NCBI GenBank assembly: GCA_020073565.1
Contig: JAIQEY010000030.1
Coordinates: 1 to 64,000 of the forward strand
Direction of reading: 5' to 3'
DNA length: 64,000 nucleotides
Source: Terriglobia bacterium
GTDB taxonomy: Bacteria > Acidobacteriota > Terriglobia > Terriglobales > Acidobacteriaceae
In this document: in pieces, positions 7,839-16,067 of the stretch
How the letters are laid out: the number at the start of each line of letters is the position of its first letter
Position numbering within the stretch: position 1 is the stretch's first letter
Program-made: the position numbers and the translations under genes
Notes under the pieces: model-generated
Told to the model about the DNA's origin: nothing
Database searches by the model: none
Seen by the model: the letters and a program-made list of their open reading frames with translations, nothing else

Positions 7839-9170
7839 CTACTTGTCATTGTTCTCTGCCGGTTCGGCGGCATCTTCCGACTGGCTCACGTGATTGGCGC
7901 TGTTCATGCCGCGCAGCACGTCATTGGTAAAAAAGAATTTTCCGTCCGCCGGCACCATCATGATCTGCAATTTGTCGGACAGCCGCTCGGCTACGATTTT
8001 GTTAATCAGCAGCGGATTCTGTTTCAGGATTACGCTTTCGTTCCGCATGCGCTCGGCGTCGGCCACCGCGGTCACACGAATACGCTCGGCCTCGGCCCCA
8101 GCCAGAAGCTTGCGGCGTTCCATCTCGGCTTTGCTATCGATCAGCTTCGCTTCCCCGGCAGCCTCGGCATTCTTGACCGTCGCTTCCTTGCGGGCTTCGG
8201 CTTCCAGCTTCGATTGCTGAATCTGTTTCTCTTTCAGCGGCAGCAAGTACTGCATGGCGTCAGCCTCGCCTTTGGCCTGGAGCACTTTCACAGCGGCCTG
8301 TCCCTCGGCCTGCTTCACTTCCTGCACCTTGGTGGCTTCGGCGTCGGCCTCGGCAACCTTGACTTGCTTCTGGTGGATTTCAGTTTCAACTCCCATGCGG
8401 TCGTTCTCTTGTTCCTTCAGTAGCAGCGACTCGAGGCCCTTCGCGTATTCCTGCGGCAGTTCGATATCGCGCAGCATGACTTCTTTCACCACGACGCCAT
8501 CAGCGGCTAGGCGTTTGCGGATCGCGTCGCTGGCGCGCTGGCGGACTTCCTCGCGCTTGGCAGAGAAAACTTCGCGCACGGTGTACGAGGGGACAAGTTC
8601 ACGCCACGCGGTGGCGACCACGGGTGGCACGATCTCTTTCTCGAGCGGTTGGGGAAGATTAGCTTCAATGTAATCGAGGCGTTTGGGGTCAACCTGATAG
8701 CGCACGGTGATCGCGAGTCCGAGCGTCAGCCCTTCCTTCGCCTGCACGTGCAGCGCTTCGCCTTTCACCGCGCCCTTGGCGAGTCCATCTTCGGTGATGC
8801 CGGTAGTAAACAACTGATCGCGCGTGTTGAACATCTCGACGCGCTCCACCATGGGCGTGACGAAGTGCATGCCGGGGTATAGCGTTCCGGCGAGCGTGCC
8901 CTTGGTCTGGCTGACGCGGACGCCGGCCATTCCAGCGGGCACAATCACGATGCCGGCCGAGACGAGCAGCGGCGCCCAAGCGAGCATGACTAGCGCAACG
9001 CCGGTGCGCCAGCGGAAGGCGGGCGGTGGCGGCAGCGGCGTTGTCCCTTCGGGGTACATCCGTCCGCGCCGGTAATAGATCAGCAGGTACGCGTCGTAGG
9101 TGAGAATTCCAGCGGCGATCACGAACATCGCAATCCCCGCGCTCAGCAGCAGATACTTCACGAACAGCAT
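7839..9170 (-). CDS. SPFH/band 7 domain (prohibitin-like) membrane protein
   Basis: Membrane scaffold protein of 443 residues related to prohibitin/stomatin/flotillin. Two N-terminal hydrophobic segments (LLLSAGIAMFVIAAGIL and ALVMLAWAPLLVSAGIVIVPA) precede the SPFH domain (GVRVSQTKG to about residue 240, with QYAKGLESLLLKEQ). An extended Ala/Glu/Lys-rich coiled coil follows, then a short C-terminal tail. I chose ATG 9170 because AAGGAG lies at optimal distance. The stop codon of the 50-residue membrane protein upstream falls inside this SD, so the two are translationally coupled. SPFH proteins usually oligomerise around membrane proteases; this gene's partner is unknown apart from that small protein. 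Confidence 0.88.
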   Translation of the reverse strand: MLFVKYLLLSAGIAMFVIAAGILTYDAYLLIYYRRGRMYPEGTTPLPPPPAFRWRTGVALVMLAWAPLLVSAGIVIVPAGMAGVRVSQTKGTLAGTLYPGMHFVTPMVERVEMFNTRDQLFTTGITEDGLAKGAVKGEALHVQAKEGLTLGLAITVRYQVDPKRLDYIEANLPQPLEKEIVPPVVATAWRELVPSYTVREVFSAKREEVRQRASDAIRKRLAADGVVVKEVMLRDIELPQEYAKGLESLLLKEQENDRMGVETEIHQKQVKVAEADAEATKVQEVKQAEGQAAVKVLQAKGEADAMQYLLPLKEKQIQQSKLEAEARKEATVKNAEAAGEAKLIDSKAEMERRKLLAGAEAERIRVTAVADAERMRNESVILKQNPLLINKIVAERLSDKLQIMMVPADGKFFFTNDVLRGMNSANHVSQSEDAAEPAENNDK

Positions 9171-9183
9171 GGTGGTGCTCCTT

Positions 9184-9336
9184 TCAGTGTTTGTGCCCAG
9201 GTTTAGGAATTTCCGCGCGGCGGGCAAAGGCCACGCGGACGATTCGTCCGAAGATGAGTTCTTCGATCAGAAGAGCGGCGGCGAGCGAAAAGGTCATCCC
9301 GCCGAGAACCACCAGAACTTGCAGCATCGTTTCCAT
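9184..9336 (-). CDS. small membrane protein, 50 residues, coupled to the band-7 gene
   Basis: A short gene encoding METMLQVLVVLGGMTFSLAA... with one clear membrane segment (about residues 5-28) and a basic cytoplasmic tail (RIVRVAFARRAEIPKPGHKH). GGGAGG lies 5-8 nt before its ATG, and its TGA overlaps the SD of the band-7 protein. No family is recognised. A dedicated SD, a membrane helix with flanking charges and tight coupling support it as real. It may be a subunit or regulator of the band-7 complex, which is inference only. Confidence 0.6.
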   Translation of the reverse strand: METMLQVLVVLGGMTFSLAAALLIEELIFGRIVRVAFARRAEIPKPGHKH

Positions 9337-9404
9337 GACCTGCCTCCCTAACTCTTGACTGCTCGGAGACGAGGCGGGCCTCGTCTCTACGAGAAATTCG
9401 GCGG

Positions 9405-9653
9405 CTACTGTCCGCCGCCAGCGCTCGATTCGGTCTCGACCTGCGCGATCGTCTCGCCCTCCGCGCTTCCTCCGAAGATCGCTGCGATTTGATCGTCACG
9501 TTCCGCGTGAATCTGGACTGTGTCGCCTACGTCGACCAGGGTGAACAGTTCTTCGAGGTCCTTCTCGCCGACGCGAATGCATCCCGTCGATGCCGCTTTG
9601 CCGATTGAGCTCGGCTGGTTGGTGCCGTGGATTCCATAGCCCTTTACGCTCAT
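9405..9653 (-). CDS. split L,D-transpeptidase, C-terminal catalytic fragment
   Basis: Carries the catalytic half of a YkuD domain: YGIHGTN (upstream His) and SIGKAASTGCIRV with the nucleophilic Cys. The usual His before Gly-Cys is Thr here, a position that varies in the family. The fragment begins MSVKGYGIHG, exactly where an intact enzyme would continue from NPVGSR with Trp-x-Gly-Leu. Its ATG overlaps the stop of the N-terminal fragment (ATGA). About 10 nt appear to be missing at the junction. If the protein is made at all, it would be as two chains by reinitiation. YkuD enzymes cross-link peptidoglycan or attach proteins to it in the periplasm; this half has no signal peptide. Confidence 0.75.
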   Translation of the reverse strand: MSVKGYGIHGTNQPSSIGKAASTGCIRVGEKDLEELFTLVDVGDTVQIHAERDDQIAAIFGGSAEGETIAQVETESSAGGGQ

Positions 9654-10012
9654 CGCGAGCCCACCGGGTTGTCCTTGCCGGCGGCAACGACTTGGCCCTT
9701 GTGGTAGTAGGTCGGGTTGGTGACGCGATTGACGATCTTGAATTCGCCCACTGGACTAGGAGTCGAAGTCTTGCCAACCGCGACGCGGTAGATTCGGACG
9801 ATCTTTCCGTTTTCAAACAGCGCTAGCTTGCGGTCGGGGATGCTGACCAGGACCCAGCGGACGGTTGCCTTCGCGAACTCAGGAGCCTTGGGCCTGGGCG
9901 TGGTAGAGATCGACGACTGCAGGGCCGCGCTGATAGTCGTCATACTCAGCACTGCTCCCAGAACCAAGATCGCCTTTCTCTGCCGACTGGCTTTGCCGTT
10001 TCCCAGCTTCAT
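9650..10012 (-). CDS. split L,D-transpeptidase, N-terminal fragment
   Basis: Contains an N-terminal signal/anchor (RKAILVLGAVLSMTTISAALQ) and the first half of the YkuD fold (WVLVSIPDRKLALFENGKIVRIYRVAVG, TPSPVGEFKIVNRVTNPTYY). It stops after GKDNPVGSR, a point where family members read on through Trp-x-Gly-Leu into the catalytic HGT motif. AGGAG precedes the ATG at good distance. Together with the next fragment it makes one complete enzyme of normal size, so the gene is interrupted by a short deletion or a sequencing error. Confidence 0.75.
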   Translation of the reverse strand: MKLGNGKASRQRKAILVLGAVLSMTTISAALQSSISTTPRPKAPEFAKATVRWVLVSIPDRKLALFENGKIVRIYRVAVGKTSTPSPVGEFKIVNRVTNPTYYHKGQVVAAGKDNPVGSR

Positions 10013-10144
10013 CGCGCTGCTCCTGTTCGCTTCTGACTGCTCTCGCCCGGGAAAAATGCAGGTGCGCGACCACTCATAGGGTGCTGAAACTAAGACAGTT
10101 ACAAGCGGACTTCGGCGTGAGTTTGTGTCACTGCAGGCGCGCGC

Positions 10145-10160
10145 GTGTCAGTCGTGACAC
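10145..10160. promoter_or_regulatory. GTGTCA-N4-TGACAC inverted repeat, possible operator
   Basis: Perfect 6-bp arms (10145-10150, 10155-10160) with spacer GTCG, about 135 nt upstream of the L,D-transpeptidase start. A further GTGTCA lies about 25 nt before it on the + strand. It could be an operator; no regulator is identifiable. Confidence 0.35.
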
Positions 10161-10347
10161 AGCCGTAGCGGAGAGCCGGTCGCTGCGCCCGGCGGACGCT
10201 CGAGCGGGGTTTCCGTATCTCGCTTATCAATTGCTGGGGCGGGCGTCACCGAACGTGTTGCTTACGGTAAAGGATCCTCCGGGGGCGTGGCCGAGAACGT
10301 GGCACTGGTTCCTGTTCGGTCCAACGGAGTACGACGTAGCCGAGTTG

Positions 10348-10427
10348 TTAACCACCAAGGACACTAAGGAGCACGAAGGAAACCTCTGGATTCTACCCCT
10401 CGTGTTACTTCGTGTCCTTTGTGGTTA
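10348..10427. repeat. long inverted repeat (AACCACCAAGGACAC type)
   Basis: Left arm AACCACCAAGGACACTAAGG with adjoining GCACGAAGG, right arm CTTCGTGTCCTTTGTGGTTA; arms of ~28 nt with a ~25-nt loop. A diverged second copy is at 44612-44678. It is an interspersed element rather than a gene. Confidence 0.8.
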
Positions 10428-10460
10428 TGAATTCAGGGATGATCCTCGCGGCCGTGCTGA

Positions 10461-10488
10461 TTGAAATTCTGTGCCGGCACATTAGAAT
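10461..10488 (+). promoter_or_regulatory. predicted sigma-70-type promoter of cysS
   Basis: TTGAAA (10461-10466), 16-nt spacer, TAGAAT (10483-10488). Transcription would start near 10495, 26 nt before the cysS ATG. Confidence 0.55.
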
Positions 10489-10520
10489 GATGAGTTCGCA
10501 TCACGCTGACGAATTCCTTC

Positions 10521-12005
10521 ATGCCACTGCGCCTCTTTAACACTCTTTCCGGAAAAATCGAAGACTTTCACCCCATCGACGGCCCCCACGTTCGCATGTA
10601 TGCCTGCGGGCCGACGGTTTACGACTACGGCCACATCGGAAACTACCGTACCTTCATCGCCGTTGACCTGCTCTACCGCTTCCTCCGCCAGAGCCGGTAC
10701 GACGTGCGTTACGTGATGAACATTACCGACGTGGACGACAAGATCATCCGCAACTCCGCCCGCGATGGCGTTACCGTGCAGCAATACACCGCCAAGTTTC
10801 AAAAGACGTTTCTTGAGGATTCCGCTGCACTGAATATCCAGCCACCTGTTCTGGTGCGCGCCACCGAGCACATCCAGCAGATGGCCGATTTCATCGGCGA
10901 ACTCGTGAAGAAAGGCTTTGCCTACCGCACCGACGATGGCTCGTACTACTTCCGGATCGCGAAATTCCCCGAATATGGCAAGCTATCGAAAAAAGATTTC
11001 GCGGGCATGACCGACGGGGCGCGCGTCGATGTCGACGAGTACGACAAGGACAATGCGCGGGACTTCGCCCTGTGGAAGGCGCCCAAGCCGGGCGAGGCCT
11101 CGTGGGATACGTCGATTGGGCCGGGCCGTCCGGGCTGGCACATCGAGTGCTCGGTCATGTCGATGGAGGAACTCGGGCCCAGCTTTGATTTGCACGCCGG
11201 CGGAGAAGACCTGATCTTCCCGCACCACGAAAACGAAATCGCGCAATCGGAGGCACTCACCGGAAAGCAGTTTGCGCGTTACTGGTTCCACGCGCGCTTC
11301 CTGCTGGTCGAAGGCCAGAAGATGTCGAAGAGCCTGGGCAACTTCTTCACGATCCGCGATCTGGTCCTCAAAGGCCACAAGCCGTCCTCGATCCGCTGGC
11401 TGCTGACGCAGGTGCCCTATCGCAACCAGCTGAATTTCACGTTCGACGGCCTGAAGTCGGCGGCCAGTTCGGTGGAGAAACTGCGCAACTTCAAATTCCG
11501 TCTGACCAGCACGCAGTTCCCAGCGGGCGCGAACCCGGCCATGGCACAACTGGCGAACGAAACCACCACGCGCATGACGAGTGCGCTCGACGACGACCTG
11601 AACACCGCCGAGGCGCAAGCCTCCGTGTTTGACATGGTGCGCAAGGCAAATGCCGCATTCGACGCCTCGGAGGTCCGAAAAGAAGATGTTCCCTGCCTGC
11701 TCTCGGCGCTCGACAAGTTCGACGAGGTCTTCGACGTGCTCAAAGACGACGATCAGCCCAAAATGAAAGCCGTACTCGACTGGGCGCGAGCCGAGGGTCG
11801 TGAGAAAGAGATCAGCCCCGAGTTGCAGGAAATGGCGGGTTCCGCGCAACTCACCGACGAACAGGTGAATCAAAAGATCGCAGAGATGCAAGCCGCGCGC
11901 AATGCACGCAAATTCAAAGAGTCGGATGCGCTGCGCGCGGAGTTAACCGCCGCCGGCATCATCGTGGAAAACACGAAAGACGGAGTACGCTGGAGAAGAA
12001 AGTAG
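10521..12005 (+). CDS. cysS: cysteinyl-tRNA synthetase
   Basis: Charges tRNA-Cys with cysteine in the cytoplasm. This is a class I synthetase of 494 residues, the usual length. The zinc-ligand region MYACGPTVYDYGHIGN contains the HIGH-type motif (GHIGN), WHIECS and HHENEIAQSEA supply the further zinc-binding Cys/His residues, and KMSKSLGN is the KMSKS loop. The C-terminal DALR-type helical domain and the tail with MQAARNARKFKESDALR (anticodon binding) are present. It has its own predicted promoter. No clear SD precedes the ATG. Confidence 0.97.
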   Translation: MPLRLFNTLSGKIEDFHPIDGPHVRMYACGPTVYDYGHIGNYRTFIAVDLLYRFLRQSRYDVRYVMNITDVDDKIIRNSARDGVTVQQYTAKFQKTFLEDSAALNIQPPVLVRATEHIQQMADFIGELVKKGFAYRTDDGSYYFRIAKFPEYGKLSKKDFAGMTDGARVDVDEYDKDNARDFALWKAPKPGEASWDTSIGPGRPGWHIECSVMSMEELGPSFDLHAGGEDLIFPHHENEIAQSEALTGKQFARYWFHARFLLVEGQKMSKSLGNFFTIRDLVLKGHKPSSIRWLLTQVPYRNQLNFTFDGLKSAASSVEKLRNFKFRLTSTQFPAGANPAMAQLANETTTRMTSALDDDLNTAEAQASVFDMVRKANAAFDASEVRKEDVPCLLSALDKFDEVFDVLKDDDQPKMKAVLDWARAEGREKEISPELQEMAGSAQLTDEQVNQKIAEMQAARNARKFKESDALRAELTAAGIIVENTKDGVRWRRK

Positions 12006-12061
12006 CGCCGGCACCTTGCTGTCTGCCCCGAGGACAGCCGCCGGGACGGCGGCGCTACCAG
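12002..12061. repeat. GTAGCGCCGGC-type palindromic repeat
   Basis: GC-rich inverted repeat starting AGTAGCGCCGGCACC and ending GGCGGCGCTACCA, with an internal CTGTC...GACAG. Related copies lie at 18862, 20291, 31261 (inside a gene) and 61381. Confidence 0.7.
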
Positions 12062-12068
12062 ACGCCTC

Positions 12069-12647
12069 ATGACCCTCGACGATTATCTCCGCGAAGCCGA
12101 AGTCGCCCATGGCCATCTCTGTGCTGGGCAGGTGCTGGGCGTCCGCATGGCCATGCTGGGACTGCAGAAACTCGGCATCGAGGATCCGCGCGGCAAAGAC
12201 CGCAAGCGCCTGGTCACCTTCGTCGAGATCGATCGCTGTGCTACGGACGCGATCGGCGTAGTCACGGGATGCCGCCTGGGTAAGCGCGCGCTGAAATTCC
12301 GCGACTGGGGTAAGATGGCCGCGACGTTCGTGGACGTGAGCACGGGCAAAGCCATCCGCATCGCCGCGAAAGAATCGTCCAAAAAGCTGGCCCGTGAAAT
12401 GCACCCGGAACTCGAGAGCAAGAACCAGCAGCAGATGCTGGCCTATCGCGAGATGCCCGAGGATGACTTGTTTGCTTCGCAGTGGGTGAAAGTCGAACTT
12501 CCAGCGGAAGAATTCCCGGGATACAAGGGCGAGCGCATCGTCTGCGCAGAGTGCGGGGAAGGCATCAACTTCCGCCGCGAGGTTCAGCGCGACGGGCGGT
12601 TGGTGTGCAGGGCTTGCGCTGGCGAACGATACTACGAATCGCTCTAG
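12069..12647 (+). CDS. FmdE-family protein with C-terminal zinc ribbon
   Basis: A 192-residue protein with the FmdE domain (subunit E region of formylmethanofuran dehydrogenase): HGHLCAGQVLGVRMA near the N-terminus and VEIDRCATDAIGVVTGC in the middle, both with conserved Cys/His. A TraR/DksA-like four-cysteine ribbon (CAECGEGINF ... CRACA) closes it. The family binds metal; its role outside methanogens is not settled. No other C1-pathway gene is nearby, so involvement in molybdopterin or formate enzymes is a guess. It lies 64 nt after cysS across a palindromic repeat and is probably its own unit. Confidence 0.8.
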   Translation: MTLDDYLREAEVAHGHLCAGQVLGVRMAMLGLQKLGIEDPRGKDRKRLVTFVEIDRCATDAIGVVTGCRLGKRALKFRDWGKMAATFVDVSTGKAIRIAAKESSKKLAREMHPELESKNQQQMLAYREMPEDDLFASQWVKVELPAEEFPGYKGERIVCAECGEGINFRREVQRDGRLVCRACAGERYYESL

Positions 12648-12710
12648 CAACAAATTTTTCTCTGTGATCCTCTGTGTCCTCTGTGGTAGTCGCTTTCTGT
12701 TTGCGCAGCG

Positions 12711-14159
12711 TCAGTCTCTACTGTTCTCGTAGGTATGGGCGACCCGCAGCAGCGTCGCCTCATCGAAGTGCCGTCCAAACAACTGCAGCCCGATGGGCAG
12801 CTTCTCCTGATTCTCCCCGCAGGGCACTGAGATCCCCGGAATCCCCGCCAGGTTCGCCGTCACCGTGTAGATGTCGGCCAGATACATGGCCAGCGGATCA
12901 TTCACCTTCTCGCCCAGCTTGAACGCCGGCGTGGGAGCGGTGGGCGCGGCGATGACATCGACCTTTTTGAAGGCCTCGTCGAAGTCACGCGTCAAGAGCG
13001 TCCGTACTTTCTGCGCTTTCAGATAGTACGCGTCGTAGTAGCCCGCGCTCAGCGCGTAGGTGCCGAGCATGATGCGGCGCTTCACTTCCATCCCGAAGCC
13101 GCCATCGCGGCTCAGCCGGTACATGTCGGAAAGCGTGCGAGCCTTGGGTGCGCGGAATCCGTAGCGCACGCCATCGAAGCGCGCCAGGTTCGACGACGCT
13201 TCCGCTGTAGCCACAATGTAGTAAGTCGGAATCGCGTACTCGGTGTGCGGCAAGGAAACGGGTACGACCTCGCAGCCCAGCTCTGCCAATTTTTGGATCG
13301 CGGCCTCGACCGCAGCGCGCACTTCAATATCGAGCCCCTCGCCGAAATACTCCTTCGCCACGCCAATCTTCAGGCCCTTGACCGGCTTCTCCAACTCGGC
13401 AACGTAATCGGGCACCGGCACTTCAGCGGAAGTTGAATCCATCGGGTCGCGCCCCGCTATTGTGCGCAATACCAACGCCACTTCCTTCACGGTCTTCGCA
13501 AACGGTCCGATGTGATCGAGGGACGAAGCAAACGCAATCAGCCCGTAGCGCGACACGCGGCCGTAAGTCGGCTTCAATCCCACCACGCCGCAGAACGATG
13601 CCGGCTGCCGGATCGATCCGCCTGTGTCGGACCCCAGGGTCGCGACCGCCATCTCCGCCGCAACGGCTGCAGCTGATCCACCGGAAGATCCGCCCGGTAC
13701 GCGGCTTTTATCGCGCGGATTGTGCACCTCGTGATAAGCCGAGTTCTCATTCGACGATCCCATGGCGAACTCGTCGCAATTCAACTTCCCCAGCACCACC
13801 GCGCCCGCGGATTCCAGGCGAGCCACCGCGGTGCAGTCGTAAGGCGGAACAAAGTTCTCCAGGATCTTCGAACCTGCGGTGGTCCGGACATCGCGCGTGA
13901 CCATCACGTCTTTAATGGCGACAGGGACCCCGGCGAGCGCCGGTAGAGGCTTGCCTTCGGCCGCCATCTTGTCGATGCGCTCGGCCTGCGCCTGCGCCCG
14001 ATCTTCGGAAAGCGTCAGGAAAGCGCCAATCGACGGGTCTTCCTGCTTGATGCGGGCGTAGAACTCCGACGCAGTTGCGGCCGCCGTGGTCTTGCGGTCG
14101 GCGATCGCTGCGCGAATCCCGTCAATCGTGAGTCCTGTGGTCTCGCGGTCCGCGATCAT
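12711..14159 (-). CDS. gatA: aspartyl/glutamyl-tRNA amidotransferase subunit A
   Basis: Amidase subunit of GatCAB, which converts mischarged Glu-tRNA-Gln or Asp-tRNA-Asn to the correct aminoacyl-tRNA. The amidase signature is complete: catalytic Lys in PVAIKD, cis-Ser and nucleophile in [13 protein letters not shown] and [12 protein letters not shown]. About 482 residues, normal for GatA. I chose ATG 14159, 4 nt after the gatC stop; a TTG at 14174 would overlap gatC. Order gatC-gatA, co-transcribed leftward; gatB is not in the window. Confidence 0.96.
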   Translation of the reverse strand: MIADRETTGLTIDGIRAAIADRKTTAAATASEFYARIKQEDPSIGAFLTLSEDRAQAQAERIDKMAAEGKPLPALAGVPVAIKDVMVTRDVRTTAGSKILENFVPPYDCTAVARLESAGAVVLGKLNCDEFAMGSSNENSAYHEVHNPRDKSRVPGGSSGGSAAAVAAEMAVATLGSDTGGSIRQPASFCGVVGLKPTYGRVSRYGLIAFASSLDHIGPFAKTVKEVALVLRTIAGRDPMDSTSAEVPVPDYVAELEKPVKGLKIGVAKEYFGEGLDIEVRAAVEAAIQKLAELGCEVVPVSLPHTEYAIPTYYIVATAEASSNLARFDGVRYGFRAPKARTLSDMYRLSRDGGFGMEVKRRIMLGTYALSAGYYDAYYLKAQKVRTLLTRDFDEAFKKVDVIAAPTAPTPAFKLGEKVNDPLAMYLADIYTVTANLAGIPGISVPCGENQEKLPIGLQLFGRHFDEATLLRVAHTYENSRD

Positions 14160-14163
14160 CGCC

Positions 14164-14502
14164 CTATCTCTCAATCACCTTGGGAACCTCGAAGAACGTG
14201 CCGTCCGTATCCGGCGCATGCGTCACCGCCACTTCGTGCGGCAGCGATTCGCGCAGGCCATTGTGCACATCTTCACGGATCGCATAAGCAAAGCGCTCGC
14301 TGCCCTGGCGAGATTCGTCCACCCCATAGCGATCGGAAACCTGTGCCATGGGCTCGACCTTGTCGGTATTCAGTTCGCTGAGACGATCGACATATTCGAG
14401 AATCGAGTTCAGGTCGCGCAACATGCGGGCACGCTCATCGTCGGTCAACTCTAGGTTGGCGAGATCCGCCACGTAGGCAACGTCTTTTTCGGTAACTTTC
14501 AT
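14164..14502 (-). CDS. gatC: aspartyl/glutamyl-tRNA amidotransferase subunit C
   Basis: Small subunit of 112 residues that stabilises GatA in the GatCAB complex. It matches the family throughout: [21 protein letters not shown] at the N-terminus, [21 protein letters not shown] in the middle and a tail with [10 protein letters not shown]. It lies 4 nt before gatA. On the coding strand TAGAAT sits 13 nt before the ATG and could be the -10 element, which would leave a very short leader. Confidence 0.95.
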   Translation of the reverse strand: MKVTEKDVAYVADLANLELTDDERARMLRDLNSILEYVDRLSELNTDKVEPMAQVSDRYGVDESRQGSERFAYAIREDVHNGLRESLPHEVAVTHAPDTDGTFFEVPKVIER

Positions 14503-14583
14503 ACAAAGAATGTCATTCTAGGCTGCCTGACCTGTGCACTCCCGTCAGCTTCATTTAGTCGTAAGATCCGGCAAGCCGCGTCT

Positions 14584-14871
14584 CTACGGCTTGAGCACGA
14601 ATTCAATGCGTCTGACTGAAATGGCGGAATAGCGGTTGATGGTCGCCACATAGCGTGGAGCCAGCGCCGCCAACTCCCGCCGCCATCCTGCATTGGCGAC
14701 TTCGACCCGCAGGACACCGTCCGCGAAGCTCACCGCCCGCGTCCGTTCCGCCACGGCACTGCCACAGGCTACCGGCCACGCCAGCAGCGGACTCTCCGCG
14801 GCCGGGGCGCGGTGCAGCGCCTTGGCAACGATATTTTCCAGGCCTTCGCCGGCACGGTCCAAAGAAATCAC
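14584..14871 (-). CDS. DUF721 / DciA-like protein
   Basis: A 95-residue protein matching the DUF721 (DciA) N-terminal KH-like domain: LLAWPVACGSAVAERTRAVSFADGVLRVEVANAGWRRELA is the core, with the typical W...W/LRVEV pattern. Long DciA proteins help load the replicative helicase; this one has only the short domain. It starts at GTG with GGAG directly adjacent. Family assignment is good; a replication role is inference. Confidence 0.75.
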   Translation of the reverse strand: MISLDRAGEGLENIVAKALHRAPAAESPLLAWPVACGSAVAERTRAVSFADGVLRVEVANAGWRRELAALAPRYVATINRYSAISVRRIEFVLKP

Positions 14872-14926
14872 TCCAGAATCAGCAGAAGAATCGGAACAGC
14901 GATTGTAGCATCGGCGGCAGCACGCT

Positions 14927-15376
14927 TTAGGAGGCGACGGTCAGCAGCTTGGCGCGCTTCTTCGCGATCTTGCGCAGATGAGCCGCCGAATACAAACTGC
15001 CCCGGCAGCGCGCCATCCCGCACAAACAGGGCGCATCATCTTCGCCGTCGTAAAGGTTGTAGTCGTAGGTCAGTTCTTCCCCCGGTTCGATGTCGCGCAA
15101 CGCGATGATCCACATCTTGCCGCGGATCTGATCGGTCTCGCAGTTGGGATCGCACGAATGATTCACGAACGCCGCCACTCCGTACCCGTCGATAATGCGC
15201 TTCCCGCCGTCCAGCCCAAATAGGTATGTGTTAGGAAAGTCGTCGTAGAGATCGTCCGCCTGCTCGTTGGTCAGGCGCTCGCCGACGTATTCCACAATGA
15301 GCGTTCCCTTCCGGATCGGCGCGTCGGTGTAGCAGCCATGTGAGTGGATGCGAGATTGCCGAAGGATTAGTGCCAT
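14927..15376 (-). CDS. SET domain protein-lysine methyltransferase
   Basis: A compact 149-residue protein that is almost only a SET domain. SET motifs are SHGCYTDAPIRKGTLIVEYVGE at the start, NHSCDPNCE (AdoMet/knot), and GEELTYDYN (catalytic Tyr). A post-SET-like cysteine cluster (CLCGMARCRG) should bind zinc with the SET-domain Cys. A basic tail (RKIAKKRAKLL) ends it. It should transfer methyl groups to lysine of a protein substrate in the cytoplasm; the substrate is unknown. Bacterial SET genes are uncommon and often spread horizontally. It is probably monocistronic. Confidence 0.88.
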   Translation of the reverse strand: MALILRQSRIHSHGCYTDAPIRKGTLIVEYVGERLTNEQADDLYDDFPNTYLFGLDGGKRIIDGYGVAAFVNHSCDPNCETDQIRGKMWIIALRDIEPGEELTYDYNLYDGEDDAPCLCGMARCRGSLYSAAHLRKIAKKRAKLLTVAS

Positions 15377-15456
15377 AGAACGTGCTTACATCTTTAGCAT
15401 AACCAGGCCGTGCTCGTGCAGCGGGCAGCAGTGATTAAGTCTTTACCACAGAGGGC

Positions 15457-15480
15457 ACCCTTCGACTCCGCTCAGGGCAG
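15457..15480 (+). repeat. coreless copy of the CCTTCGACTCC repeat
   Basis: CCCTTCGACTCCGCTCAGGGCAG has the outer frame of the variable-core repeat with no hairpin inside, followed 8 nt later by GGATGACAG. It may be the ancestral or empty form. Confidence 0.6.
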
Positions 15481-15557
15481 GCTCCGGATGACAGAGGAAC
15501 CCGGAGCCTGCAAACCCCGCCTGCCCCTGTTAAGATTCTCCGGGGAGGAACGACCTC

Positions 15558-15938
15558 ATGGCTCATCAGCATCCGCCTCGTTTCCTCAAGCTGGTCGAAG
15601 ACGCGAAACAGCGCATCCGTGAAACCAACGTCGACGACGTCAAGGCTCGCCTCGACCGTCGCGACAATTTCGTTCTCATCGATGTTCGCGAGGACAACGA
15701 ATTCGACGCCGATCACCTCCCCGGCGCCGTCCATCTCGGCAAAGGCATCATTGAGCGCGACATCGAAGGCAAGTATCCCGACCTCCATACTCCGATGATT
15801 CTCTATTGCGGCGGCGGCTTCCGCTCCGCGCTGGCCGCTGACAATCTGCAGAAGATGGGATACACCGATGTCATCTCCATGGACGGCGGAATCCGCGAAT
15901 GGCGAGAAAAAAAGTATCCCTTGGTAAGGACAAGGTAG
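15558..15938 (+). CDS. rhodanese-like domain protein
   Basis: Single-domain rhodanese of 126 residues. The domain begins at VDDVKARLDRRDNFVLIDVRE, and the active-site loop is YCGGGFRSALAADNL with the catalytic Cys persulfide site. The C-terminus shows the usual GGIREWREKKYPL. Such proteins carry persulfide sulfur in the cytoplasm for detoxification or cofactor synthesis. GGGGAGGAA precedes the ATG at good distance, and TAAGAT (15531-15536) may be the -10 box. Confidence 0.9.
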   Translation: MAHQHPPRFLKLVEDAKQRIRETNVDDVKARLDRRDNFVLIDVREDNEFDADHLPGAVHLGKGIIERDIEGKYPDLHTPMILYCGGGFRSALAADNLQKMGYTDVISMDGGIREWREKKYPLVRTR

Positions 15939-16067
15939 GCCAGGCGTTGGAGCGACGGGCGTCCCGCTCGTCCTCTGTCCAGATTCCCGGACAGCAGGTA
16001 CTTCCGGGCGTCCCCCACGTTGCACAACCCCCTATTTCTTTGAAAAAATAGCCGCTGGGGTTTCTCC

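Larger units (their letters stand above)
10013..10520. other. 508-nt intergenic region between ldt and cysS
   Basis: No convincing gene. It holds a GTGTCA-N4-TGACAC palindrome (10145-10160), a long inverted repeat (10348-10427) and the cysS promoter (10461-10488). An open frame across it mostly translates repeat sequence. Confidence 0.7.

Noticed and set aside
10081..10464. 127-codon open frame between ldt and cysS
   Set aside because: Its second half translates a long inverted repeat (10348-10427), it overlaps the cysS promoter and has no SD or recognisable domain.
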